Source: Bacteroidales bacterium (GTDB taxonomy: Bacteria; Bacteroidota; Bacteroidia; Bacteroidales; P3). Taken from it: a stretch of 13,241 nt of DNA. A model generated the notes under the pieces. The model saw only the letters and a program-made list of their open reading frames with translations. It searched no databases and was not told the origin of the DNA. Both the position numbers and the translations under genes were made by a program. The stretch lies in contig JALNVJ010000025.1 of NCBI GenBank assembly GCA_023227645.1, positions 1-13,241 on the forward strand. Direction: 5' to 3'. Positions within the stretch are counted from its first letter, which is position 1. Each line of letters starts with the position of its first letter. Shown here piece by piece: positions 1-6,625 of the stretch.

Positions 1-635
1 ACGGAATTTCTTATTCTCAAATCCTTTTTTTGGAAAATGAAAGATCTATTTCATTCTCTTTAGATTTTCATAGAACCGACTTTAAGAATAGAGTAATTAT
101 AGACTTAGAACAAAATGTAAATGAAGCTCATTTCTATAACTTGGAAGGCGAATCATTTGCAAATAGCTTCCAAGCAGAAATAACAGCTAATCTTTTTGAA
201 AGCTTTGAAACAACCCTTGCTTATGTATATAGCGATTCAAAAATAACAGTAGGAAATAAGCTTATTGAGATGCCACTAACTCCAAAACATAAAGGATTAT
301 TATCATTACATTATACAACAAAATATGATAGATGGAAATTCTCCTTCACAACTCAATATCATGGGAAAACAAGACTTCCTAATACATCAACCAATCCAAT
401 AGAATATCAATTGACAGAAAACAGCCCTGATTATTTTATATTACACGGGCAAATAACACGTAAGTTTAAGAGCTTAGAAGTGTATATTGGGTGCGAAAAC
501 ATCTTAAACTATAAACAAGAGAATCCAATAATTAGTGCAAACGAACCTTTTGGAAAGTATTTTGACTCTTCTATTATTTATGCACCAATTATTGGAAGAC
601 AATTTAATTTAGGACTAAGATTTACCATTAAATAA
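1..635 (+). CDS. TonB-dependent receptor, C-terminal part (5' truncated by window edge)
   Basis: This is the end of an outer-membrane beta-barrel receptor that imports a ligand using energy from TonB/ExbBD. The reading frame is open from base 3 without a start, so the gene begins outside the window; the TTG at 30 is only an internal leucine codon. About 210 residues are visible. They show alternating hydrophobic/polar barrel strands, a late-barrel segment resembling the phylum's 'G-x-E-N-x-x-N-Y-K-Q-E-N-P-I-I' block (GCENILNYKQENPII), and the closing strand GRQFNLGLRF four residues from the stop, as in family C-termini. The plug domain and any CarboxypepD_reg-like N-terminus are not in view, so the substrate cannot be read. 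The next gene follows after 27 bp on the same strand, so the two are probably cotranscribed. I infer that the receptor delivers the substrate relevant to that CxxC protein. Confidence 0.85.
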   Translation, partial: GISYSQILFLENERSISFSLDFHRTDFKNRVIIDLEQNVNEAHFYNLEGESFANSFQAEITANLFESFETTLAYVYSDSKITVGNKLIEMPLTPKHKGLLSLHYTTKYDRWKFSFTTQYHGKTRLPNTSTNPIEYQLTENSPDYFILHGQITRKFKSLEVYIGCENILNYKQENPIISANEPFGKYFDSSIIYAPIIGRQFNLGLRFTIK

Positions 636-662
636 TAAAAACAATAAATAATTTATAAGACA

Positions 663-1064
663 ATGAAAAAAATAACAGTATTAGTATTTGTGATGTTTAT
701 TAGCTTAATAAGTTTTGCACAAAATGAGAAAAAAGATCTTTTAGAAATCTATTATTTTCACCGTACTGAAAGATGTGCCACTTGTAATGCAATTGAAGAC
801 GGAATAACATCAACCCTAAACAGTTACAAAAAAGAAATTAAAAAGGGTGATTTAATTTTTTTAAGCATCAACTTTGAAGAGGATACAGAAAATGAAATAA
901 TAAAAAATTACGAAATTGAGTCACCTACTCTCTTATTTATATATAATATAAAAGGCGAAAGAAAGTTTTTAGACTTAACAGAAGATGCCTTTTCTAACGC
1001 AAGAATTAACCCTTCAAAATTCAAAAAAGTTTTGAAAGGGAAGATAAATGATTTCTTTAGATAG
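663..1064 (+). CDS. Exported thioredoxin-like CxxC protein, ArsF-family-like
   Basis: A 133-residue secreted or lipid-free periplasmic protein. Residues 1-20 form a signal peptide (basic MKK, hydrophobic stretch, likely cleavage after SFA). The motif YYFHRTERCATC carries the cysteine pair Cys38/Cys41, and SPTL at 87-90 supplies a cis-proline-like position, as expected of a small thioredoxin fold. The 'YFH-x-T-x-R-C-x-T-C-x-A-I-E' pattern matches, from memory, proteins annotated as nitrophenyl compound nitroreductase subunit ArsF family; that name comes from aromatic-arsenical gene sets and need not describe this protein. The start ATG lies 27 bp after the receptor stop and no Shine-Dalgarno sequence is visible, which is normal for this phylum. 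The usual ArsG-type membrane partner is absent downstream, because the next gene is convergent rsmD. A role in thiol or metalloid redox chemistry is an inference. Confidence 0.7.
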   Translation: MKKITVLVFVMFISLISFAQNEKKDLLEIYYFHRTERCATCNAIEDGITSTLNSYKKEIKKGDLIFLSINFEEDTENEIIKNYEIESPTLLFIYNIKGERKFLDLTEDAFSNARINPSKFKKVLKGKINDFFR

Positions 1065-1085
1065 TTTGGATTAAGAATTAATTAG

Positions 1086-1637
1086 TTATAAGTTTCCTTC
1101 TTCTGGCTTTTGTTGGAAGAAGGAGAAATTAACTTTACCATAGTTTCTTTGTTCAACAAAAAGAGGATGTTCTTTAAAGGAATGTTCTTTTGCGTGTTCA
1201 AGGATAAACAAACCTTCTGGCTTAACAAAGCTTTTAAGAACTAAGTTTGGTATAATATCAAATTGCTTTAAGTCGTAAGGAGGGTCTGCAAAAACTAGAT
1301 CAAAACTCATTTGAGAACGACCCAAGAAAACAAAAGCATCGCTTCTAAGAGCAAAGAGATTATCTACATCAAGTTCTATTGAAGATTTTTTAATAAACTC
1401 TATACATTTATGGTCTTGATCGACAGAAGTTACTTGTTTAACTCCTCGAGAAATAAACTCAAAACTAATTGAGCCTGTTCCAGCAAAAAGATCAAGAACT
1501 GTTATTTCTTCAAAATCAATTTTATTTCTTAAGATATTGAAAAGGCTTTCCCTTGCAAGATCAGTTGTAGGTCTAACAGGAAGATTAGTTGGCGGATGCA
1601 ATCTTCTTCCTCTTAAATCCCCAGCGATAATTCTCAT
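1086..1637 (-). CDS. rsmD: 16S rRNA (guanine(966)-N(2))-methyltransferase RsmD
   Basis: Cytoplasmic SAM-dependent enzyme that methylates N2 of G966 (E. coli numbering) in 16S rRNA during assembly of the small subunit. The 183 residues match the family length. The N-terminus MRIIAGDLRGRRL and RPTTDLARESLFNIL (22-36) are family signatures. Motif I, the SAM-binding loop, is DLFAGTGS at 49-56, and the catalytic motif IV is DPPY at 118-121. The start ATG at 1637 lies 4 bp after the stop of the DUF3822 gene, so it is the last gene of a three-gene unit read leftward. Its end converges on the CxxC gene. All key residues are present and the assignment is firm. Confidence 0.95.
   Translation of the reverse strand: MRIIAGDLRGRRLHPPTNLPVRPTTDLARESLFNILRNKIDFEEITVLDLFAGTGSISFEFISRGVKQVTSVDQDHKCIEFIKKSSIELDVDNLFALRSDAFVFLGRSQMSFDLVFADPPYDLKQFDIIPNLVLKSFVKPEGLFILEHAKEHSFKEHPLFVEQRNYGKVNFSFFQQKPEEGNL
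1093..1126. repeat. Inverted repeat in the 3' end of rsmD, possible shared terminator
   Basis: Arms 1093-1103 (TTTCCTTCTTC) and 1116-1126 (GAAGAAGGAGA) pair over 11 bp with one G-U and a 12-nt loop. It sits where the ArsF-like gene and rsmD converge with only 21 bp between their stops, so a terminator would have to lie inside a coding end. No T tract follows on either strand, so termination is only a possibility. Confidence 0.3.
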
Positions 1638-1641
1638 TATA

Positions 1642-2478
1642 TTATTTTACTAAGGTAAGGAAATACTTTTGTAGGTCTACGGTATCAAACTCATAACCAA
1701 CTCTAATATTTTCCATTGGATTTGCATAAGAAACATCCTTAATGTATTTTCTAAGTATTTGCTTTTCACTAGTTGAAAATTCATCACCTGTTATTAGTAG
1801 TTTAATTTCAGAACTATCAATTTTCAATTGATCAAAAGCAAATAGAATATGATATATCATATCGCTTTCAGTAATATAGTCGAAACTATTACTAAAAGTG
1901 AATTGCATACCTTTAAAAACAATTAAATCAAAGGAGTTTTTTCTTTTATAAAGAACAGCGGTATTATTAGCTAACTTTGAAATATCAAAAGCATATTCAG
2001 CCATTATTTGATGTTGAGGTACGAATTTTGCCTTTGGCATCAACACTTTTATTCCTGAATGTTGATACATCTGAGTAGCAAATACCAAAACAGTATCTAA
2101 TTTCTCAGATATACTTTCCAAAACAACGTCAGAACCATTTAAAAGAGCAACAGAACGTAAATATTCTTTGGATTTAGTATTATCAAATAATTTATAAGGA
2201 ACAAAAACATTTTTGGTTGCTTGAATAATAACACTAATATTATTAAAATTGAATAATCTAATGTCTATCGAATTAAAACAATTCCTTAAATTTGACATAA
2301 CAGAAGTTATTCCATTGGATAAATCTACTTTAAATTCACCCAATGCTTTTAGGTTATAGTTATTATCAATCAAAGAAAAATAAAACCCATCCGAATTGAT
2401 ACAAATGCACAAATCAGTATCTTGTGAAATAATTCTCTCGTCTGATTTTATAAAGTTTTCTAACTTAAAATTATCCAT
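1642..2478 (-). CDS. DUF3822 family protein
   Basis: A 278-residue soluble protein without signal peptide or membrane segment. It resembles the Bacteroidota-specific DUF3822 family, which I recall as commonly lying directly before rsmD and as having an actin/ASKHA-like fold. Consistent with that fold are two similar halves, each opening with a beta-hairpin-like stretch (around 22-40, DLCICINSDGFYFSLID, and around 173-195, NTAVLYKRKNSFDLIVF), and a LLITGDE strand near 227-233, where the second-domain glycine/acidic loop would lie. No clear ATP-binding phosphate loops can be recognised, so enzymatic activity is uncertain. Position between the pseudopilin-like gene (8 bp gap) and rsmD (4 bp gap) implies one transcript. 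Function unknown; a link to rRNA modification or coenzyme A supply is only context. Confidence 0.75.
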   Translation of the reverse strand: MDNFKLENFIKSDERIISQDTDLCICINSDGFYFSLIDNNYNLKALGEFKVDLSNGITSVMSNLRNCFNSIDIRLFNFNNISVIIQATKNVFVPYKLFDNTKSKEYLRSVALLNGSDVVLESISEKLDTVLVFATQMYQHSGIKVLMPKAKFVPQHQIMAEYAFDISKLANNTAVLYKRKNSFDLIVFKGMQFTFSNSFDYITESDMIYHILFAFDQLKIDSSEIKLLITGDEFSTSEKQILRKYIKDVSYANPMENIRVGYEFDTVDLQKYFLTLVK

Positions 2479-2486
2479 ATTTATTA

Positions 2487-3119
2487 TTATTCCCAGTTTC
2501 CGTCAGTAATAGGTTGTGTTACGTCTCCAACTTTCCATCCTGGATAACGATTCATAGCAATAATTTCAGATTTTCTATTTAACACATCTTGTTCATTCAT
2601 TCCCTTTGTGTAAGTTTCTATATCAGCTACTGCCTCAAAAGTATGAACCATAATTCCTCCTCTATCAATAATATCAGCCTTTACAACAAAAACCTTACCA
2701 TCTGAATAAGGAATAAACTTTAGATTTTTAATATCGTTCTTAGAAGTTTTTATAAGTTTTTCCTCAATTAATTTCTCTAGAGGGTTAACACTTACAGTAT
2801 CTCTTGAAACAATTCCTGCTTTAATTGCCTGAGACTCTGTTAATGAATCTGGAACAACACCAAACTTCTTAACCATTAAGGTATTTCCTGTTTCAAGGAA
2901 AGTTAATAAAGAGTCAATGTCGCCACAGTATCTACCATGTGTACTTTTGAAAGCTTCTTGAATTGCTCTAATATCTTTTAATTTATTTATGACTTCTGTG
3001 GAACGTTTGTTGTATTCATCATCAAACTTAACTGGTCTCATGATACTTGTATATAATACAAATCCTAATACAACTATACCTACAATAAGTAATATTGAAA
3101 TAATGTTTCTGGTTTTCAT
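2487..3119 (-). CDS. Single-pass membrane-anchored protein, pseudopilin-like, function unknown
   Basis: A 210-residue protein with a short basic N-terminus (MKTRN), one hydrophobic helix at about 6-25, and a soluble remainder predicted to face the periplasm. After the anchor, residues 43-78 (KLKDIRAIQEAFKSTHGRYCGDIDSL region) look like the helix and first loop of type II pseudopilins or G-like minor pilins, where 'I-R-x-x-Q-x-A-F-x-x-x-x-G-x-Y' is common. No prepilin peptidase site (G followed by F/M-T-L-x-E) is visible, so it is probably not processed as a pilin. The C-terminus (RYPGWKVGD ... GNWE) resembles conserved Bacteroidales hypothetical proteins. It opens the unit with DUF3822 and rsmD; a TAnnTTTG box lies about 50 bp upstream. 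I do not recognise a function. Confidence 0.65.
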   Translation of the reverse strand: MKTRNIISILLIVGIVVLGFVLYTSIMRPVKFDDEYNKRSTEVINKLKDIRAIQEAFKSTHGRYCGDIDSLLTFLETGNTLMVKKFGVVPDSLTESQAIKAGIVSRDTVSVNPLEKLIEEKLIKTSKNDIKNLKFIPYSDGKVFVVKADIIDRGGIMVHTFEAVADIETYTKGMNEQDVLNRKSEIIAMNRYPGWKVGDVTQPITDGNWE

Positions 3120-3167
3120 CTCTATTATTATATTTTATGTTAACTTAAATATCTATTTATTTGCTTG

Positions 3168-3175
3168 CAAATTTA
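3168..3175 (-). promoter_or_regulatory. Candidate -7 box (TAAATTTG) for the pseudopilin-like/DUF3822/rsmD unit
   Basis: Read on the minus strand the bases are TAAATTTG, an exact match to the Bacteroidota primary-sigma -7 element TAnnTTTG, 48 bp before the ATG at 3119. No TTTG lies at the expected -33 distance. The 96-bp gap between this unit and the upstream fusion gene supports a separate promoter. Confidence 0.45.
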
Positions 3176-3215
3176 GAATATTTCGTTGAATAAGTAATGC
3201 TTTAAGCCCAATATT

Positions 3216-4625
3216 TTATTTATTTTGTTCAATATGCTGTAAAACTACATCTATATCAGGGTTTTGTAAAAGAATCTTTGATAGTTTTTCTGCAAAAAAC
3301 ACCGAGCGATGTTGTCCTCCTGTGCATCCAAAGCATATCATTAGGTTAGAAAACTTTCTTTCAACATATTTATCAACGCTTTGGGTAGTTAATTTCAATA
3401 CATTTTCAAAGAATAATAAGGCATCCTCTTCCTTTTCTAAAAATGCAATAACCTCCTTGTCCTTACCTGTTAAAGCTTTATATTCTTCATATCTACCAGG
3501 ATTATGAATAGCTCTACAATCAAAAACAAAGCCTCCACCATTTCCTGAAATATCATGAGGATAACCTTTTTTATAAGAAAAGCTCTTAATAGTTACCAAT
3601 AGCTTTTTGGATGATATATCCATTAATTTCTTTGAAGAAATGATGTTTTGAAAAACCCTATCAAGCTCAGGAAGTTTTATTGAAAGCGTAATATTATCTT
3701 TTAACCATCTCAAATTAGCAATAGCAAAAGGAATACTCTTTAGAAAATGCTCCTTCCTTTCAAAATACCCTCTAAAGCCATAGGCTCCCATTGCCTGCAT
3801 AATTCTAATATATACATAGGCATAGAAAACCTCCTTAAATTCTTTTTCATCAACTGCAATATATTGTTTTAGTTCAGAAATATATAAATCTAATAACTCT
3901 ATTCTAAACTCAGGACTTAAATCCGCTTTGGCATCAAATAATAAAGAAGCTAAATCATATTGCAAAGCTCCTTTCCTCCCTCCTTGAAAATCGATAAAAA
4001 AAGGCTTATCCTCAACCAACATTATATTTCTTGATTGAAAATCTCGATAAAGGAAATAAGAACAATCGGTTGAAAGCAGAAAATTTGTTAGAACAGTAAA
4101 ATCATTTTCTAAATCTTGCTCGTAATATTGTATCTCTGAGAGTTTAAGGAAATAATACTTGAAATAATTAAGGTCCCAAGCTATTGATTGAGAGTCGAAA
4201 GCCTTTCTAGGAAAAGCATTGGAATAATCAAAATTTCTCCCTCCCTCAATCTGAATCTTTGGTAATTCCCTAATAACCTTATAATAAAAATTTTTAACCT
4301 CAGAAAAATCAATCTCTCCCCTAGCCTCCATCTCTATCATATCGAAGAGGTTTGTGTTTCCTAAATCCTCTAAGAGGTAAATACTATTATCTATATCCTC
4401 CGCATATATCTTTGGTACGGAAATACCTTTTTTTAAAAGTTGACCAGCATAATCCAAAAAAGCTATATTCTCTTTTTTATCTTCATTATAGGCGGCCAAA
4501 CAAGTTATATTATCTCCATAACAACGAAAATACTCTCTAGAAGAACCATGAGCTAATATTGGTGTTATTTTTTCTAACTCACAAGAGAAGGTTTTATTGA
4601 ATAAATTTCTAATCTTTAAATTCAT
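3216..4625 (-). CDS. Fusion of an APH/AmgK-type sugar kinase with a RapZ C-terminal domain
   Basis: 469 residues in two domains. Residues 1-320 are an aminoglycoside-phosphotransferase-like kinase: phosphate loop GSSREYFR (27-34), hinge region YLLEDLGNTNLF (83-94), catalytic loop YRDFQSRN (193-200, Asp195, Asn200) and metal-binding IDFQGG (211-216, Asp212). This best resembles the AmgK/RapZ-associated branch, whose members phosphorylate MurNAc or GlcNAc at C1. Residues 340-455 are the RapZ C-terminal domain: SFSYKKGYP (348-356), FVFDCRAIHNP (366-376), LTGKDKEV, and GCTGGQHRS (433-441). The Walker-type N-terminal domain of proteobacterial RapZ is missing. Tyr193 replaces the usual His of H-R-D, which I recall as normal for this fusion. 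The start overlaps the ispD stop by 17 bp, so it is the last gene of the queA operon. A role in amino-sugar sensing or salvage is inferred. Confidence 0.85.
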   Translation of the reverse strand: MNLKIRNLFNKTFSCELEKITPILAHGSSREYFRCYGDNITCLAAYNEDKKENIAFLDYAGQLLKKGISVPKIYAEDIDNSIYLLEDLGNTNLFDMIEMEARGEIDFSEVKNFYYKVIRELPKIQIEGGRNFDYSNAFPRKAFDSQSIAWDLNYFKYYFLKLSEIQYYEQDLENDFTVLTNFLLSTDCSYFLYRDFQSRNIMLVEDKPFFIDFQGGRKGALQYDLASLLFDAKADLSPEFRIELLDLYISELKQYIAVDEKEFKEVFYAYVYIRIMQAMGAYGFRGYFERKEHFLKSIPFAIANLRWLKDNITLSIKLPELDRVFQNIISSKKLMDISSKKLLVTIKSFSYKKGYPHDISGNGGGFVFDCRAIHNPGRYEEYKALTGKDKEVIAFLEKEEDALLFFENVLKLTTQSVDKYVERKFSNLMICFGCTGGQHRSVFFAEKLSKILLQNPDIDVVLQHIEQNK

Positions 4626-5316
4626 CTATCAAAATTTCAGCGTAAATAATATCTAAGGGAGTAGTAATTTTAATATTTTCCCTATTGCCCTGTACTAAAT
4701 TAATCCCATAACCTAAATTTTCAACAACTGAAGCATCATCAGTGAAAGTATTATCGAAAGATTGAGAATATGCTTTTCTTAAAATCTTGGAGTCAAAACA
4801 CTGTGGAGTTTGAATAAGCCAAACCTCATCCCTACTAAAGGTTGAAGTAGAGTAGATGGAATTTTCTTTTTTTCCAAATCGTATCGTTTCAACTGGATTA
4901 ATTGCAGGTATTGCATTTCCTAATTTCTCCGCAATTCTTATTGTTTCCCTCACAACCTCCAAGCCAACAAAAGGTCTAACCCCATCATGAATTCCAATAA
5001 TAGCATTTTCTTCCTCTATTGCATCAATTCCATTCTTTACCGAAAAGAATCTCTCCTGTCCCGACTCTACTACCTTATGGTCTATAAAAAATCCATATTC
5101 AGTACACAGCAACTGCCAATAGTCTATATATTCTTTTGGCAAGACAAGTATAATTTTAATACCCTCAATAGATTGTCTTATCTTTTCAATAGTCCTTATC
5201 AGTATGGGTTTGCCACCAATGGGAAGAAATTGTTTTGGAATTTCTGAACCAAAACGCAAGCCCTTCCCGCCAGCAACAATAATCATATAATAAGACTTAG
5301 ATGATGAACATTGCAT
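4609..5316 (-). CDS. ispD: 2-C-methyl-D-erythritol 4-phosphate cytidylyltransferase IspD
   Basis: Third enzyme of the MEP route to isopentenyl diphosphate: joins CTP and methylerythritol 4-phosphate into CDP-methylerythritol. Motifs in order: nucleotide loop VAGGKGLRFG (14-23) with PKQF (27-30), ESGQERFFSV (84-93), HDGVRP (110-115), SRDEVWLIQTPQCF (161-174), FTDDASVVE (191-199) and NIKITTPLD (214-222). The 235 residues are normal for the family. The ATG at 5316 lies 20 bp inside the queA end and gives a ten-residue lead MQCSSSKSYY. The alternative ATG at 5286 would begin at MIIVAGG and lose part of the first strand, so the longer start is preferred. The closest alternative, a MurU-type UDP-sugar transferase, lacks HDGVRP/TDDASVVE. 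Cotranscribed with queA and the kinase/RapZ-C fusion. Confidence 0.93.
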   Translation of the reverse strand: MQCSSSKSYYMIIVAGGKGLRFGSEIPKQFLPIGGKPILIRTIEKIRQSIEGIKIILVLPKEYIDYWQLLCTEYGFFIDHKVVESGQERFFSVKNGIDAIEEENAIIGIHDGVRPFVGLEVVRETIRIAEKLGNAIPAINPVETIRFGKKENSIYSTSTFSRDEVWLIQTPQCFDSKILRKAYSQSFDNTFTDDASVVENLGYGINLVQGNRENIKITTPLDIIYAEILIDEFKD

Positions 5317-6352
5317 CTCCGTAAGTTAAGAACTTATATTTTTCAGCAATAGCTTGATTATATGCCTCCATAATTAAGTCGTAACCACCAAAAGCAGAAG
5401 CAACCATTAACATTGAAGACAAAGGTGGATGAAAATTGCTTATCATACAATTAGGAGCACCAAACTCGTAAGGAGGGAAAATAAACTTATTACTCCAACC
5501 ATCGAAAGGAACTATATTCTTTGAAATTGTTGTTGCAGTTTCCATAGCCTTCATTGTTGTTGTACCAACACAACAAATTCTCTTCTCCCTTTTCCTTGCT
5601 AAATTAATAATATCTGCATTTTCTTGATTAACATGCATTTCTTCGGAATCCATCTTGTGTTTGGTTAGATCTTCAACCTCAATTGGTCTAAAATTACCTA
5701 AACCACTATGAAGAGTTACATAAGAAAACTCACAGCCTTTAATTTCCAAACGCTTAAGAAGTTGTTTTGAAAAATGGAAACCAGCAGTTGGAGCCACAAC
5801 AGCTCCCTCATTTTTAGCATAAATAGTTTGGTATCTTTCTTTATCTTCTGGCTTAAGCTCACGAATCCTCAATAAATCATCAGGAATAGGTGTATTACCT
5901 AATTTATGGAGCACTTTATGAAATTCTTCATGCGTGCCGTCATATAAGAACCTAAGTGTTCTTCCTCTTGAAGTTGTGTTGTCGATAACCTCAGCAACCA
6001 ATTCATCATTTTCCCCAAAATAAAGTTTGTTGCCAATTCTTATCTTACGAGCAGGATCAACTAAAATATCCCATAATCTTGTTTCAGGATTAATTTCACG
6101 AAGTAGGAAAACCTCTATTCTAGCATTGGTTTTCTCCTTAGTTCCATACAATCGAGCAGGAAAGACCTTAGTATCATTGAAAACAAATAAATCATGCTCA
6201 TCAAAGTAATCAATAATGTCCGAAAACATTTTATGTTCGATCGTTTTAGTCTTTCTATTAATAACCATTAGACGAGACTCATCTCGGTTATCACTAGGTG
6301 TTGAAGCAATGAGTTCTTTAGGTAAATTGTATTTAAACTGAGAAAGTTTCAT
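5297..6352 (-). CDS. queA: S-adenosylmethionine:tRNA ribosyltransferase-isomerase QueA
   Basis: Transfers and rearranges the ribose of SAM onto preQ1 at tRNA position 34, giving epoxyqueuosine in tRNAs for Tyr, His, Asn and Asp. The 351 residues match the family. Visible signatures are RDESRLMV (23-30), FVFNDTKVFPARL (about 55-67), the GNTPIPDD segment, YQTIYAKNEGAVVAPTAGFHF in the active-site half, VGTTTMKAMET, and the C-terminal SNFHPPLSSMLMVASAFGG followed by YGDAMFI. First gene of the operon with ispD and the kinase/RapZ-C fusion, whose coding ends overlap. A promoter with good spacing lies about 47 bp upstream. In many Bacteroidota queA directly follows truB; here they keep order and strand but a 273-bp repeat-bearing gap intervenes. 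Confidence 0.96.
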   Translation of the reverse strand: MKLSQFKYNLPKELIASTPSDNRDESRLMVINRKTKTIEHKMFSDIIDYFDEHDLFVFNDTKVFPARLYGTKEKTNARIEVFLLREINPETRLWDILVDPARKIRIGNKLYFGENDELVAEVIDNTTSRGRTLRFLYDGTHEEFHKVLHKLGNTPIPDDLLRIRELKPEDKERYQTIYAKNEGAVVAPTAGFHFSKQLLKRLEIKGCEFSYVTLHSGLGNFRPIEVEDLTKHKMDSEEMHVNQENADIINLARKREKRICCVGTTTMKAMETATTISKNIVPFDGWSNKFIFPPYEFGAPNCMISNFHPPLSSMLMVASAFGGYDLIMEAYNQAIAEKYKFLTYGDAMFII

Positions 6353-6398
6353 ATATTGTATACGTTTATTAATTTTAAAACATAAAAATCACAGTCAG

Positions 6399-6430
6399 CA
6401 AAGATAAGCCCACATTAATGTTTTGTCAAG
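6399..6430 (-). promoter_or_regulatory. Promoter of the queA-ispD-kinase/RapZ-C operon
   Basis: On the minus strand TATCTTTG (6399-6406) matches the Bacteroidota -7 element TAnnTTTG, and CTTG with its TTG at 6427-6429 lies 20 bp upstream, the usual -33 distance. Transcription would begin near 6393, leaving a leader of about 40 nt before the queA ATG. The 11-mer TATCTTTGCTG spanning the box recurs exactly at the ftsX promoter. Confidence 0.55.
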
Positions 6431-6498
6431 CTATTTAACAATTTTTATACTTGCTTCCTTAAATTGAGTAAAATAAAATTTAATTATTCATCAGAAAA

Positions 6499-6624
6499 GC
6501 TAAGGGATAATTGAATCCTTATTTTAATTTTCTGAATCTTCGTTTTAATTTTCTATATCTTCGTTTCAGAAAATTATTACGGCGTTTTAATTTCATGAAA
6601 GGCCGTTTCAATAAATTGAAATAA
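6499..6624. repeat. Degenerate 21-bp tandem array between queA promoter and truB stop
   Basis: Five units of exactly 21 bp start at 6520, 6541, 6562, 6583 and 6604, and a sixth weak one at 6499. Four begin with CGTTT (6541, 6562, 6583, 6604). Units at 6520 and 6541 share 17 of 21 bases. Units at 6541 and 6583 share CGTTTTAATTT; units at 6562 and 6604 share CGTTTCA, giving an alternating pattern with a 42-bp super-period. TGAATC occurs at the same phase at 6512 and 6533. Internal palindromes are TTTCATGAAA (6591-6600), TTTCAAT/ATTGAAA (6606-6621) and a 12-bp inverted repeat TAATTTTCTGAA/TTCAGAAAATTA (6525-6536/6565-6576). Stops in all visible frames make it noncoding. The rest of the gap (about 6431-6498) shows nothing I can identify. 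Confidence 0.7.
6579..6621 (-). terminator. Candidate hairpins downstream of truB
   Basis: Just after the truB stop, TTTCAAT/ATTGAAA (6606-6621, 2-nt loop) and then the G+C-richer stem ACGGC/GCCGT (6579-6583/6602-6606) could form in the transcript read leftward; the second is followed by AATAATTTTC. They overlap each other by one base and both lie in the 21-bp array, so they may be a by-product of the repeats rather than a dedicated terminator. Confidence 0.3.
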
Positions 6625-6625
6625 G

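Noticed and set aside
2989..3189. 66-codon plus-strand frame across the start of the pseudopilin-like gene
   Set aside because: It is mostly antisense to that gene's membrane helix, which explains its hydrophobicity; the rest covers the promoter region.
4987..5247. 86-codon plus-strand frame opposite ispD, and similar short plus-strand frames at 3322-3507, 4352-4540, 6027-6209 and 7425-7616
   Set aside because: All lie antisense to genes with clear family motifs and show no recognisable protein character or start context.
4609..5316. MurU-type UDP-MurNAc nucleotidyltransferase instead of IspD
   Set aside because: Considered because of the AmgK-like neighbour, but PKQF, HDGVRP, QTPQ and TDDASVVE are IspD signatures.
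6353..6398. PreQ1 riboswitch before queA
   Set aside because: The leader is only about 40 nt, has no C-rich loop or A-rich pseudoknot tail expected of preQ1-I, and queA is not the usual target.
6499..6624. CRISPR array
   Set aside because: Units are contiguous and diverged with no separate spacers of constant length, and no cas genes are near.
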